Shown here: one piece after another, positions 24,776 to 33,488 of the stretch | Layout of the letters: each line of letters starts with the position of its first letter | Numbering within the stretch: position 1 is the stretch's first letter | Assembly (NCBI GenBank): GCA_022709695.1 | Contig: JAKLII010000004.1 | Span: 170,941 to 234,940 of the forward strand | From: Bacteroidota bacterium | GTDB taxonomy: Bacteria; Bacteroidota; Bacteroidia; Bacteroidales; SKPS01 | DNA: 64,000 bases | Reading direction: 5' to 3' | Made by a program: the position numbers and the translations under genes | The notes under the pieces: model-generated | The model's database searches: none | Seen by the model: only the letters and a program-made list of their open reading frames with translations | Told to the model about the DNA's origin: nothing

Positions 24776-25525
24776 CTAATCCTCTTCTTCCATGAAACAG
24801 AAGTTCAGGGTGACTGCAACGCCCCAGCGAACGGATTTCAGGGACATCTGCCCGGCATCAAAGGTATGGTGGTGTCCCTGGTTCAGTTCTTCATTGAACG
24901 GTGCGGCATCCACTTTCCAGAACGGAAAAGTGTAGTAAGGAATCACATCGAAGTTGAATTTTCCGCTGCCAAACGAAAGCGGCCATCTTAGGGTTAGCCC
25001 CATCATGAATTTATCCACCGGCTTCTCATAGGCGCTTGTTCCGTAATCGATGGCGGAACGGCAATACATCCTGAACTTCTCAATGTTCAGTGCCAGAGCA
25101 GGGCCTGACCTGAAACCTTCGGTATTGATAAGATGATAGGTACCCCCTGCTGAGATGCCCACATTTCCGATTTTGATTTTCTTGAAATATTCGCCCGACA
25201 GTGCACTGTCGGTACCATTGGCGGTGCTTTTAAACTGGGCCCAGTGGAGCCCGAATGCCATACCACCCCGGTTAAAGTTGGTCTTAATCCCAAGCAACAT
25301 ACCCCCGAAATTCCCGGGAGACTCCAGCTCCTCTTCGGGTATGTATTTCAGCGAGAGGTTGTACTGGTTGTATGAGTCCACCGCCAGCTTTACCGCATCG
25401 GTATTTTTATAACCCTCGAGTCCATACCCCACCACAAAGAACATCCGTTTCTGGGCACTCATGATGACCGGTGTCATCAGCAAAACTACCAGCATACAGG
25501 CAAGTCTGATCTTATATGATCTCAT
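24776..25525 (-). CDS. Putative outer-membrane beta-barrel protein
   Basis: A 249-residue protein with a signal peptide (MRSYKIRLACMLVVLLMTPV, cleavage near MSAQ). Alternating strands such as MFFVVGYGLEGYK, GMAFGLHWAQFK, NVGISAGGTYHLI and KFNFDVIPYYTFPFW suggest a small outer-membrane beta-barrel of about eight to ten strands. There is a HHHTF stretch near the C-terminus. It converges with the Ycf48-like gene with 37 bases between stops. Function unknown. Confidence 0.55.
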   Translation of the reverse strand: MRSYKIRLACMLVVLLMTPVIMSAQKRMFFVVGYGLEGYKNTDAVKLAVDSYNQYNLSLKYIPEEELESPGNFGGMLLGIKTNFNRGGMAFGLHWAQFKSTANGTDSALSGEYFKKIKIGNVGISAGGTYHLINTEGFRSGPALALNIEKFRMYCRSAIDYGTSAYEKPVDKFMMGLTLRWPLSFGSGKFNFDVIPYYTFPFWKVDAAPFNEELNQGHHHTFDAGQMSLKSVRWGVAVTLNFCFMEEED

Positions 25526-25673
25526 AACAAACTGATTTTATACAATATAAGGGATTGCAGAACCCGGATCCCAAACTTTCGGGTTTCAACGGGAAGTCAA
25601 AATTAGAAAGGAATTCTCATACGCCATACCGGCTGACCAAAAAAAATCATTATCTTGCAGACAAAACAGCAGC

Positions 25674-27173
25674 ATGGGTACTCAGCTGGAAGTGATTCTG
25701 ATCGGGTTATCTGTCCTCTTCTTTTTCAGCATACTTGCAGGAAAAGCGGGATCGAGGCTTGGGGTGCCTGCCCTGCTCCTGTTCCTTATCGTTGGGATGC
25801 TGAGCGGAGATGATGGTCTGGGAATCCGTTTTGAAAATATCTACATCGCCAAAACCATCAGTACCGTTGCATTGTGCATCATCCTGTTCTCCGGCGGACT
25901 TGATACAAAAGCCAGGGAAGTTGTACCGGTATTATGGCCCGGATTACTGTTGTCAACCCTTGGGGTCTTCCTTACAGCCCTGATTACAGGCCTGCTGATC
26001 TGGTGGATCTTCGGAGCAACACCTGCAGCAGGTGGCATTGGGCTGATGAGTTCGCTCCTCCTCGCTTCCATTATGGCTTCCACCGATTCTGCCTCGGTGT
26101 TTTCCATTCTCCGCAACAGGGGCCTCACCCTTCGGGGTAGTCTGAGGCCTCTTCTGGAACTGGAGAGCGGGAGCAACGACCCCATGGCCTATATGCTTGT
26201 GATAACCCTTGCCGAAATCATCAAACTGAATACAGTACCAAATCCCTGGTCGGTGGCAGGTTCCATTCTGCTGCAGCTTGTGATCGGTGGCGGCATGGGG
26301 TATGCCTTTGGCAAACTGGCCGTTTTCACCATCAACTTCATCAAAATCGACAACACCTCCCTCTATCCCATACTGGTGTTCACCTTTTGCATGTTCATCT
26401 TTTCGGCCACCTACTTCCTGCATGGCAACAGCTATCTGGCCGTCTATATCGGGGGACTCGTGATCGGGAATTCGGTGTTCGTACACAAAAGAACCTCACT
26501 GAGCTTTTTCGACGGACTGGCATGGCTGAGCCAATTGCTCATGTTTCTTACCCTTGGGCTGCTGGTGAATCCCCATGAACTGGTACCCCTGATTGTCCCC
26601 GGACTTATCATCAGCTTCCTCTTGATTTTCATCTCAAGGCCTGTCAGCGTGTTTCTGTGCCTGCTCCCTTTCAGAAATTTCAAGCTGAGGGACAAAGCAT
26701 TCATCTCATGGGTCGGGCTCAGAGGCGCTGTACCCATCGTTTTTGCCATTATCCCCCTGGCCGACCAGTTACCCCATGCCCGGCTGATATTCAACCTGGT
26801 TTTCCTATGCACACTGGTTTCTCTTCTGGTACAGGGAACTTCCCTTTCGATGGTGGCCGGTTGGCTCAAGCTTTACCAGGGGCCCAAAAAACTGAAAAAA
26901 GCAAAGGATTTCGACATGCTGTTTTCCGAGGAGATCAAATCAGTTACCACCGAAATCGAAATCACAGCAACGATTCTCAAAAGAGGTAACCTGCTGATGG
27001 ATCTGAACCTGCCCGATCAGACTTTGGCCGTAATGGTGAAACGTAACGACACCTATTTCATACCAACCGGTAAAACCATCCTGCAGGAAAAAGATAAACT
27101 ATTGATTATCACAGACAACCATGATGCCCTCATGGAAACCTATCGCCAGCTGGAAGGTGAACTTCCCGCTTAA
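25674..27173 (+). CDS. Potassium/proton antiporter (CPA1 family, CvrA/NhaP2-like) with TrkA-C domain
   Basis: A 499-residue protein: about 12 membrane spans (residues 5-395) of the CPA1 cation/proton antiporter fold, with motifs FSGGLDTKA near 75, ASTDSASVFSILRN near 135 and LELESGSNDPMAYML near 160; the last carries the Asn-Asp pair of the ion site. A cytoplasmic TrkA-C type regulatory domain follows (residues about 415-495). This is the layout of CvrA/NhaP2 potassium/proton antiporters, slightly shorter than the E. coli protein. It expels K+ in exchange for protons. The next gene begins 52 bases downstream on the same strand. Confidence 0.85.
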   Translation: MGTQLEVILIGLSVLFFFSILAGKAGSRLGVPALLLFLIVGMLSGDDGLGIRFENIYIAKTISTVALCIILFSGGLDTKAREVVPVLWPGLLLSTLGVFLTALITGLLIWWIFGATPAAGGIGLMSSLLLASIMASTDSASVFSILRNRGLTLRGSLRPLLELESGSNDPMAYMLVITLAEIIKLNTVPNPWSVAGSILLQLVIGGGMGYAFGKLAVFTINFIKIDNTSLYPILVFTFCMFIFSATYFLHGNSYLAVYIGGLVIGNSVFVHKRTSLSFFDGLAWLSQLLMFLTLGLLVNPHELVPLIVPGLIISFLLIFISRPVSVFLCLLPFRNFKLRDKAFISWVGLRGAVPIVFAIIPLADQLPHARLIFNLVFLCTLVSLLVQGTSLSMVAGWLKLYQGPKKLKKAKDFDMLFSEEIKSVTTEIEITATILKRGNLLMDLNLPDQTLAVMVKRNDTYFIPTGKTILQEKDKLLIITDNHDALMETYRQLEGELPA

Positions 27174-27225
27174 ACTCTTTACACACCCATCCCCCTGAAA
27201 AACAACAAACAACAAACAATAAATC

Positions 27226-28473
27226 ATGAGCGAGAACATCAACAACTCCGGTTTCAGGAAACAGCGGCTGAAGGAACTGATCCTTAAACTCCACAGGGGT
27301 GAATCGGCTGCCGAGGTGCGGCAGGAGCTGGCCGACACCCTGAAGAGCATCCCCTATGGCGAAGTGGTGGAAGTGGAACAGGAACTGATTCACGAGGGGC
27401 TCCCTGAGTCGGAGGTACTGAGACTGTGTGACATTCACGGCGAAGTGCTTGAGGGGCAGGTAGATCTGAGTGGCGCAAAGCCTGTGCCCGCCGGTCACCC
27501 TGTGGATGTGTTCACAAAAGAGAATGCAGCACTGAAAAAGGTAGCCGATAAAACCATGCAGCTTTTGGGGGTTATTCAGGCTGTGTCCGGTTCCGATTTC
27601 AGGGATATGGTGCTGGCACTCACCGGTTGCTTTAATGAGCTTATGGACGTGGACAAACACTACCAGCGTAAGGAGTATCTGCTGTTTCCGTTTCTTGAAA
27701 AACGGGATATCACCGGTCCGCCTAAGGTGATGTGGGGTAAGCACGATGAAATCCGCGATCAGCTCAAAGGGTGCATCGAAGTGCTGCGCACTCCCGGTCT
27801 GGAGAAGGAGGATCTGCTGGCGACCCTGGATCTTTTATTTATCCCTGCGGTGAAAGGTGTGGCCGATATGATCACCAAGGAGGAGGAGATCCTGTTCCCG
27901 ATGAGCATGGACATGCTGACCGCTGCAGACTGGTGGCAGATACACCGTCAGACCCCCGATTTTGGCTTTACGCTGGTTGAACCGGAGGCCGACTGGCAAC
28001 CCGAAGGGATGACAGAGGCCACGGAAGAGGCAGGATTGGTAGCCGATGGCAGCGTGCGGCTCCCTACCGGAAAATTCACGGCAGAAGAGCTGATGGCCAT
28101 CCTGAATACCCTGCCGGTTGATATGACTTTTGTAGACCGCAACGACAAGGTCAAATATTTCTCACAGGGGAAAGAACGCATCTTTGCCCGCAGCCGCTCC
28201 ATCATCAACAGGGATGTACGGTTGTGCCATCCCCCGGGCAGCACCCATATCGTAGAAAAAATCCTTGAGGACTTTAAATCGGGCAAAGCTTCCCATGCCC
28301 CGTTCTGGATTCAGATGCAGGGTAAATTTATTCTGATTGAGTACTTTGCCCTGCGGAACGACCGGGGGGAATACCTGGGAACCCTCGAAGTGTCGCAGGA
28401 CCTGACCCATAACCGTGCCCTGAGCGGCGAACGGCGAATCCTTTCGTACACTGACCCTATGGAGGAAAACTAA
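27226..28473 (+). CDS. DUF438 protein with hemerythrin-like and PAS domains
   Basis: A 415-residue cytoplasmic protein in three parts. Residues 12-80 match the DUF438 start (LKELILKLHRGESAAEVRQE). Residues about 90-235 form a hemerythrin-like HHE domain with metal-ligand candidates in DKHYQRKEYLLFPFLEKR, MWGKHDEIRD and TKEEEILFPM. Residues 285-400 form a PAS domain (MTFVDRNDKVKYFSQGKERI). Such proteins bind a di-iron or haem-like centre and are thought to sense oxygen or nitric oxide or to serve iron-sulfur repair. The next gene starts at the base after its stop codon, so they are a translational pair. Confidence 0.8.
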   Translation: MSENINNSGFRKQRLKELILKLHRGESAAEVRQELADTLKSIPYGEVVEVEQELIHEGLPESEVLRLCDIHGEVLEGQVDLSGAKPVPAGHPVDVFTKENAALKKVADKTMQLLGVIQAVSGSDFRDMVLALTGCFNELMDVDKHYQRKEYLLFPFLEKRDITGPPKVMWGKHDEIRDQLKGCIEVLRTPGLEKEDLLATLDLLFIPAVKGVADMITKEEEILFPMSMDMLTAADWWQIHRQTPDFGFTLVEPEADWQPEGMTEATEEAGLVADGSVRLPTGKFTAEELMAILNTLPVDMTFVDRNDKVKYFSQGKERIFARSRSIINRDVRLCHPPGSTHIVEKILEDFKSGKASHAPFWIQMQGKFILIEYFALRNDRGEYLGTLEVSQDLTHNRALSGERRILSYTDPMEEN

Positions 28474-28992
28474 ATGGAAAAGCTCATCATCACCCCCAAA
28501 ACGAAGATCTATGATTTACTTGAAGCTTATCCGGAACTCGAAACCCTGCTGACAGAAGCGGCACCCCCTTTCTCGAAACTGAAAAACCCGGTCCTCCGAA
28601 AAACGATAACCCGGATCACCACCCTGAGCCAGGCCGCTGTAATCGGAGGGCTCAGGGTTGAAGACCTGGTGAACCGGTTGCGAAATGCCGCCGGGCAATC
28701 CACACTGGAATCGGTAGCTTCCGACAGCGGCAGTTACCAAACCCTGAAACCCGCCTGGTTCAGCGAAGAGGCATTAACCACCACCATCGATATCAGGGAG
28801 ATGCTCAATGCCGGAGAACAACCTGTGCATGAAGTACTTGGTGCCATCAAACACCTGAAGGAAGAGGAAATCCTGAGGGTCATCGCCCCCTTCATCCCGG
28901 CACCTCTCCTCGACAAATCCCTGAGCATGGAACACCAGCACTGGGTTGCAAAACAGGGTGAGGAAGAGTATTGGGTCTATTTCAGGAAATAG
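28474..28992 (+). CDS. DUF1858/DUF2249 two-domain protein
   Basis: A 172-residue protein. Residues 1-70 resemble DUF1858 (ITPKTKIYDLLEAYPELETLL), a small domain often found with hybrid-cluster and nitric-oxide-response proteins. Residues 95-172 resemble DUF2249 (TIDIREMLNAGEQPVHEVLG to YWVYFRK), a sulfur-carrier-like fold. The start codon follows the DUF438 stop directly. The pair probably works together in redox or nitrosative sensing; the exact role is unknown. It converges with the next gene with six bases between. Confidence 0.75.
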   Translation: MEKLIITPKTKIYDLLEAYPELETLLTEAAPPFSKLKNPVLRKTITRITTLSQAAVIGGLRVEDLVNRLRNAAGQSTLESVASDSGSYQTLKPAWFSEEALTTTIDIREMLNAGEQPVHEVLGAIKHLKEEEILRVIAPFIPAPLLDKSLSMEHQHWVAKQGEEEYWVYFRK

Positions 28993-28998
28993 CCGGCT

Positions 28999-30465
28999 TT
29001 AACTCTGGTACTTTTCGATGTCGAGTATCCCTTCACGGTTGAGCACAATCCGGTAACGCCTGTAGAAAATCTGGTCCTCGTACTTGAATTGCATCACAAG
29101 ATTCAGGAAATAAGCCCTTTCCCCTTTCAGAGTCTTTAAGGAGTCATCTTCGTCCAGGCGGTACAGAGGAAACCCGGGATCATCCATTTTGGTTACGAAA
29201 CTCGAAATGTTCAAACGGATGATATCATGGATTCCGGTGGTACTATAGCTTATCGCTTCATCAAGTCTGGGCCTGTAGATGCGGATGAGCTTGCGATACA
29301 GGATGATACGCTCTGAAAGCCAGCGGTTGTTTGCCTGAAGAATCGGGATCCGGTTTCTGATCTTCACAACCTCCGGTGGCACTTTTCCCTCAGGAATATA
29401 GTCCATCGCCTCTTTACTCCATCCAATGCGAATGTCCTTAAGACTGATACGTGTCTTGTGATCGAAATACCGCTTCCCCAACCGGTGGGCGAAATAGTAT
29501 CTTCCCAGCTCCTTGATCCTGTCCTTGAGCATGTAGCTTACCACCAACGCCACAAAGAAGGGTATGGTAAAGTTACCGTATCGCATCTGGAAAGAAAAAG
29601 CAATGGCTGTGGCAAAAACCATGGATAATCCGGCAGCAATGCTGTAATAGATCTGTTCCACCAGTACACCATCCCGCTTCTTGTTGGTGGTCAGAAAGAG
29701 CTCGTTTTCAGCAAATTTTTTCAGTGATCCAAGCCTGAGAATCAATTCGCGGTTATGATGGGGATCCTTCTTCTCCACAACAGGATACCCCTTTTCTCTC
29801 CGGTATGCAGTTTCCTGCTGTATAATTTGTATTACCTTCTTTCTTAAACCACTGAATTCTTTTTCTTTACAAGTTTCTATGTTTTCAACCAGCTTGAAAA
29901 GATACTGTTCAACCAGGTTACTCATAAATTCATCCCCAAACTGGAAGTACTCGAACCAGCTTTTTTTTATGGTGGATACATTGATGATTTTCCTGAGTGA
30001 TCTGAAGCGGCTGGTGATGGTATGGACCGTTTCAAGGTATTCTGCAATAAGATCCTTTTTATCTTTATGATTTTCAACTACTGATAAAAAGGCAAGATCA
30101 TCCCGGAGTGCACTCTTCAGGATAGACAGGAACATCTTGATCTGGTACTCAAATTCAGCAGTATGGGTACGGGAAGGATGGGAAGCCAGGTTCTCAAAGG
30201 ATTTCTGGAGAAGTACAAAAGGGGTGTTTTGCTCACCTGCAATATCCCGAAGGAGGTAAACAGGTGTAATGAGCCTGATATTGGATCTCACATCACGGTA
30301 AAAATCCTTTTTCTCATAGGTTAAAGGATTGATATCAAGACTATTGGGAATAAAAAGCCACGTGTTGACGGCAAAATCACTGACAGCACTTTTCCTCCGG
30401 GCATTAAATCCCAGCTTGATTTCGATCGAATACCTGTCGTGAATTTTTACCGATTCTTCAATCAT
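28999..30465 (-). CDS. Unknown two-span membrane protein of the CYTH/SLC13 operon
   Basis: A 488-residue protein with a large N-terminal cytoplasmic part (1-270, mostly helical and charged), two close membrane spans at about 273-292 and 299-313, and a basic C-terminal domain (315-488) with several Arg/Tyr-rich strands such as EDQIFYRRYRIVLNREG. No family recognised. It is the last gene of a minus-strand run, 54 bases after the SLC13 permease. The soluble regions flanking a short hairpin are reminiscent of membrane-bound enzymes or sensors, but nothing catalytic can be named. Confidence 0.65.
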   Translation of the reverse strand: MIEESVKIHDRYSIEIKLGFNARRKSAVSDFAVNTWLFIPNSLDINPLTYEKKDFYRDVRSNIRLITPVYLLRDIAGEQNTPFVLLQKSFENLASHPSRTHTAEFEYQIKMFLSILKSALRDDLAFLSVVENHKDKKDLIAEYLETVHTITSRFRSLRKIINVSTIKKSWFEYFQFGDEFMSNLVEQYLFKLVENIETCKEKEFSGLRKKVIQIIQQETAYRREKGYPVVEKKDPHHNRELILRLGSLKKFAENELFLTTNKKRDGVLVEQIYYSIAAGLSMVFATAIAFSFQMRYGNFTIPFFVALVVSYMLKDRIKELGRYYFAHRLGKRYFDHKTRISLKDIRIGWSKEAMDYIPEGKVPPEVVKIRNRIPILQANNRWLSERIILYRKLIRIYRPRLDEAISYSTTGIHDIIRLNISSFVTKMDDPGFPLYRLDEDDSLKTLKGERAYFLNLVMQFKYEDQIFYRRYRIVLNREGILDIEKYQS

Positions 30466-30519
30466 GGATTTTACTGATTACTGTATCTTCAGGTTTAATC
30501 TTCCTTATAAACTTACTGA

Positions 30520-32157
30520 TCAGAATAAGCCAAAAACGCCGTTCGGGGTGATGCCCAGGAACCTGAACCAGGTTTCGCCAGCGATGATGATCAGGAGCCA
30601 TGCGATAACCATCATGGTAATACCGAAGCGGAATGCATCGGTCATGCTGTACCTGTCAGTCTCATACAGCAACGCTGCAGGCTTGCTGTTAAAGGGGAAC
30701 ACATACACATGCTCGATGAGGAATGCCACCGGAAGAGCCAGACTGAGAACAGAATACCCGAAACGGTTGGCTACGCCGATGGCGATGGGGATAAAGATCA
30801 TGGCACGCATGGTCTTCGACTGAAATATCAAGGCACTGAATAGCATTACACCGGTAAGCAGCAAATAAATCTTCCAGAACTCGGTCTGGTCGCCGATGCC
30901 AAGATGATCGAAGAAAGCATTGACACTGATGGAAGGCAGATCGGTGATGTCGAGACCGGCACCCAGGGTGTAGGCGCCGGCAGAGAACAGAAAAAGATGC
31001 CAGGGGATGTCCACGTCATTCCAGCGGATAATGCCAATTCTGGGCAGAAGTGCCACAATGGCCCCCACAAATGCTACCGCTGTGGGACTTATGCCATGGA
31101 TCCTGTCAGTGGCCCAAAGCCCGAGTATTGCCGCAAAAATAATGATGGCCTTTACTTCGTTTGGTTTGATTTTCCCAAGTTTCCGGTACTCGGTCCGAAG
31201 GCGATCCATTCCACCCGGAATTTGTGGAATTCTCTCTTCGGGCGCCAGCGGAAAAAATACCCGCATGGCCAGCAGGTAACCGATCAGCATTAAACCCACC
31301 ATGATGGGCAGCATGGCAAAAAGCCAGTCGGAAAAGAAGATATTGCCCCCGATGGCACCGCCAATAAGCGCCGCAGCCAGCAGGTTTGCGCCTGACCCGG
31401 TGAGAAACGCCCCTGCTCCAAGATTGATATTCAGCAGGTTCTGAAGTACGATGCTGCGCCCGAAGTTTTTATGCCCTTCACCCTGCCTAACCCCATAGAT
31501 GGCAGCAATTACCATGAATATTGGGAGTAAAATAGCTGCCTTGGCTGTGGTGGCAGAGATGAAAGCTGAGAGGATCAGGTTGATCACAATGAAACTCAGA
31601 AAAATACTGGAAGCATTCCTCCCGAAACGCAGGATGAACCACAGGGCGAACCTTTTGGCCACACCGGTTTCCACGAGCATACTGGCCAGCACAAACGACA
31701 TAATATTGAGCCACATGACCGGATGACCCAGCTGGGCATACGCCTGTTTTTCGGGAAGTACATTGAACAGCACCAGTGAGATGATCAGGATCAGGGAAGT
31801 CTGATAATTAGGGATTGCCTGGGTAATCCACAGAATCAGTCCCGCCAGAAAAATGGCCAGCATATAGGTATTTGACCGGCTGAATGCTTCCGCACCTATC
31901 CTCAGAAACTCCTTCTGCGCCTCGGCAGACACCACCCTGGAGATATCAAGGTTCTGCAGAAACGGCAGGTCAATCACAAAGGCAAAAAGCACAAAAACAA
32001 TCAAAGCCAGAGGCGCCCCTATAATGGCCAGCCACTTTTCGAAAGGGGTCTGGTCCCGCTTCGGTAACCGCTCAATGCGGTAATGATGCATGTCCAGCGG
32101 GTCGAAAGGCTGATCATCGTTTACTGCATTGGCAGAAGTCCCTTTTCCCTGTTCCAT
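30520..32157 (-). CDS. SLC13/DASS family anion symporter
   Basis: A 545-residue transporter with about 12-13 membrane spans after a 40-residue cytoplasmic N-terminus. Family features are FISATTAKAAILLPIFM and NLGAGAFLTGSGANLLAAAL in the first half and PTAVAFVGAIVALLPRIG plus the second-half repeat; the TGSGAN motif corresponds to the Ser-Asn-Thr-like substrate loops of the divalent anion/sodium symporters. Family members carry dicarboxylates, sulfate or phosphate. The neighbours are two CYTH-type proteins that bind phosphate-rich compounds, which would favour an inorganic or phosphorylated anion, but this is inference. Confidence 0.85.
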   Translation of the reverse strand: MEQGKGTSANAVNDDQPFDPLDMHHYRIERLPKRDQTPFEKWLAIIGAPLALIVFVLFAFVIDLPFLQNLDISRVVSAEAQKEFLRIGAEAFSRSNTYMLAIFLAGLILWITQAIPNYQTSLILIISLVLFNVLPEKQAYAQLGHPVMWLNIMSFVLASMLVETGVAKRFALWFILRFGRNASSIFLSFIVINLILSAFISATTAKAAILLPIFMVIAAIYGVRQGEGHKNFGRSIVLQNLLNINLGAGAFLTGSGANLLAAALIGGAIGGNIFFSDWLFAMLPIMVGLMLIGYLLAMRVFFPLAPEERIPQIPGGMDRLRTEYRKLGKIKPNEVKAIIIFAAILGLWATDRIHGISPTAVAFVGAIVALLPRIGIIRWNDVDIPWHLFLFSAGAYTLGAGLDITDLPSISVNAFFDHLGIGDQTEFWKIYLLLTGVMLFSALIFQSKTMRAMIFIPIAIGVANRFGYSVLSLALPVAFLIEHVYVFPFNSKPAALLYETDRYSMTDAFRFGITMMVIAWLLIIIAGETWFRFLGITPNGVFGLF

Positions 32158-32184
32158 GAAATTAGGTATTATTGGATCACCGGA

Positions 32185-32652
32185 TTACCAGTTTTTAAAT
32201 GGATTCTTCATCAGCATGGAGTTGTAGTACCGCACATCACCGGTTACTTCCTCTCCCAGCCAATCCGGCTTGCTAAAAGCCTCATCTTCCGAAGAGAGTT
32301 CAATCTCAGCAACCACCAGTCCTTCATTCTCCCCGAAAAATTCATCCACCTCATAGGTATGTTTACCAACTGTCACAAGATGCCTTACCTTGTCAATTAC
32401 CCCCGGTTCACAGATCTTTAACAGTTCATTTACTTCCTCTGCAGGGATCTCTTTTTCCCACTCGTACCTACTGGCGCCTGTCTGGCTTCCGATCCCCTTG
32501 ATGGTGATAAACCCTTTCTCACCCTTGGTCCTTACCCTTACCGTACGCTCAGGTACCGATGAAAGATAGCCCTGTGTAATTCTTGTCTGCTTTTGCGAAA
32601 AGGGCTTAAAATCCCCCTTCACCAGAAACTTACGCTCAATTTCCTGTGCCAT
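32185..32652 (-). CDS. CYTH domain protein (triphosphate tunnel metalloenzyme)
   Basis: A 155-residue single-domain protein. The ExExK signature is present at the start (QEIERKFLV), followed by RITQGYLSS, RTVRVRTKGEKGFITIKG (basic tunnel residues), YEWEKEI, KVRHLV and the acidic YEVDEFFGENEGLVVAEIEL strands. This is a complete CYTH tunnel, the fold of inorganic triphosphatases, thiamine triphosphatases and class IV adenylate cyclases. The gene lies six bases after the CYTH-like gene and 27 before the SLC13 permease. Inorganic triphosphatase activity is the likeliest guess. Confidence 0.9.
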   Translation of the reverse strand: MAQEIERKFLVKGDFKPFSQKQTRITQGYLSSVPERTVRVRTKGEKGFITIKGIGSQTGASRYEWEKEIPAEEVNELLKICEPGVIDKVRHLVTVGKHTYEVDEFFGENEGLVVAEIELSSEDEAFSKPDWLGEEVTGDVRYYNSMLMKNPFKNW

Positions 32653-32658
32653 AACGCT

Positions 32659-33297
32659 TTAATTTGCAAAAGGTTTATGTATCATTCCAATTACCCGCTT
32701 GATGGCCTGCAGGTAATTGATATTCTCAACACCCTCAAGGCCAATATCTTGAATGGTTTTCCTGATATCTTCAATTTCAGTTGATTCAGAATTAATGGTT
32801 ACCAGCCTGGCACCATTGATGAACACATAGCCCCATTCACAGATGGTATTGTTCACCATATAGCCAAACCGCTGCTTAACCACTTTAACGGCAGCCAGAT
32901 CGGGATGCTGACGGATCATTGCGATAAATTCATCATAACCATACTCGTCCTTCACAAGTTCCGGAATTTCTACCTGGAAGGCCGGAAAAACCTCCTCCAG
33001 CAGTACCTTTGCTTTCATGGGGAACTCCCCTTTCATCAGAGGGTTCCATTGCTCAAGCCCATCAACGGTCTGAACATAGGTTTTAATGTCCATTTTCCCG
33101 TCCCTGATCTTTGTATTGTTGATATCGTTGGTTCGGGAGATGATATAAATCTCCTCAGAATGCCTCTCCCAAACCTTTTCAGGCACGGGTACCGAAAGCC
33201 GGCCCATTCTGAAAACAGCTTTGTCGAATTCCTGCCCGAAGGAGCGGAATTCAAAACGGGGTTTGGAGATCTCTCCTATTTTAAGTTCTTGATTCAT
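32659..33297 (-). CDS. CYTH-like protein, divergent
   Basis: A 212-residue soluble protein that seems to follow the CYTH plan in looser form: FEFRSF in place of ExExK, EEIYIISR, NNTKIRDGKMDIKTY with Arg and Lys, VKQRFGYMVNNTICEWGYVF, and a Glu-containing strand ITINSES..TEIEDIRKT-type near residue 175. It contains FPM after LEQWNPLMKGE. It is first in the run followed after six bases by a canonical CYTH protein. The catalytic set is incomplete compared with its neighbour, so it could bind but not hydrolyse a phosphate compound, or act on another one. Confidence 0.55.
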   Translation of the reverse strand: MNQELKIGEISKPRFEFRSFGQEFDKAVFRMGRLSVPVPEKVWERHSEEIYIISRTNDINNTKIRDGKMDIKTYVQTVDGLEQWNPLMKGEFPMKAKVLLEEVFPAFQVEIPELVKDEYGYDEFIAMIRQHPDLAAVKVVKQRFGYMVNNTICEWGYVFINGARLVTINSESTEIEDIRKTIQDIGLEGVENINYLQAIKRVIGMIHKPFAN

Positions 33298-33447
33298 AGT
33301 CTGTTTATTTGTTTTTTCACGATTACACTTTTGAAGTAATACTCAGAATTCAGCCAAAAAAATTCCAGATCGGCATTATCGACCTGATCCTGTTCAGGAC
33401 TAGACCGCCCGATTCAGAAACAAACAACTGCCCGGCAGTTATAGAAA

Positions 33448-33481
33448 AAGGTGTCCGGATGGAGAATCATCCGGACACCTT
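33448..33481 (-). terminator. Intrinsic terminator of the DUF47-PiT-porin operon
   Basis: A perfect 13-bp stem (AAGGTGTCCGGAT and its complement) with an 8-base loop, followed on the minus strand by a T-run, eight bases after the stop of the lamin-tail lipoprotein gene. Confidence 0.8.
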
Positions 33482-33488
33482 GCTGCTG

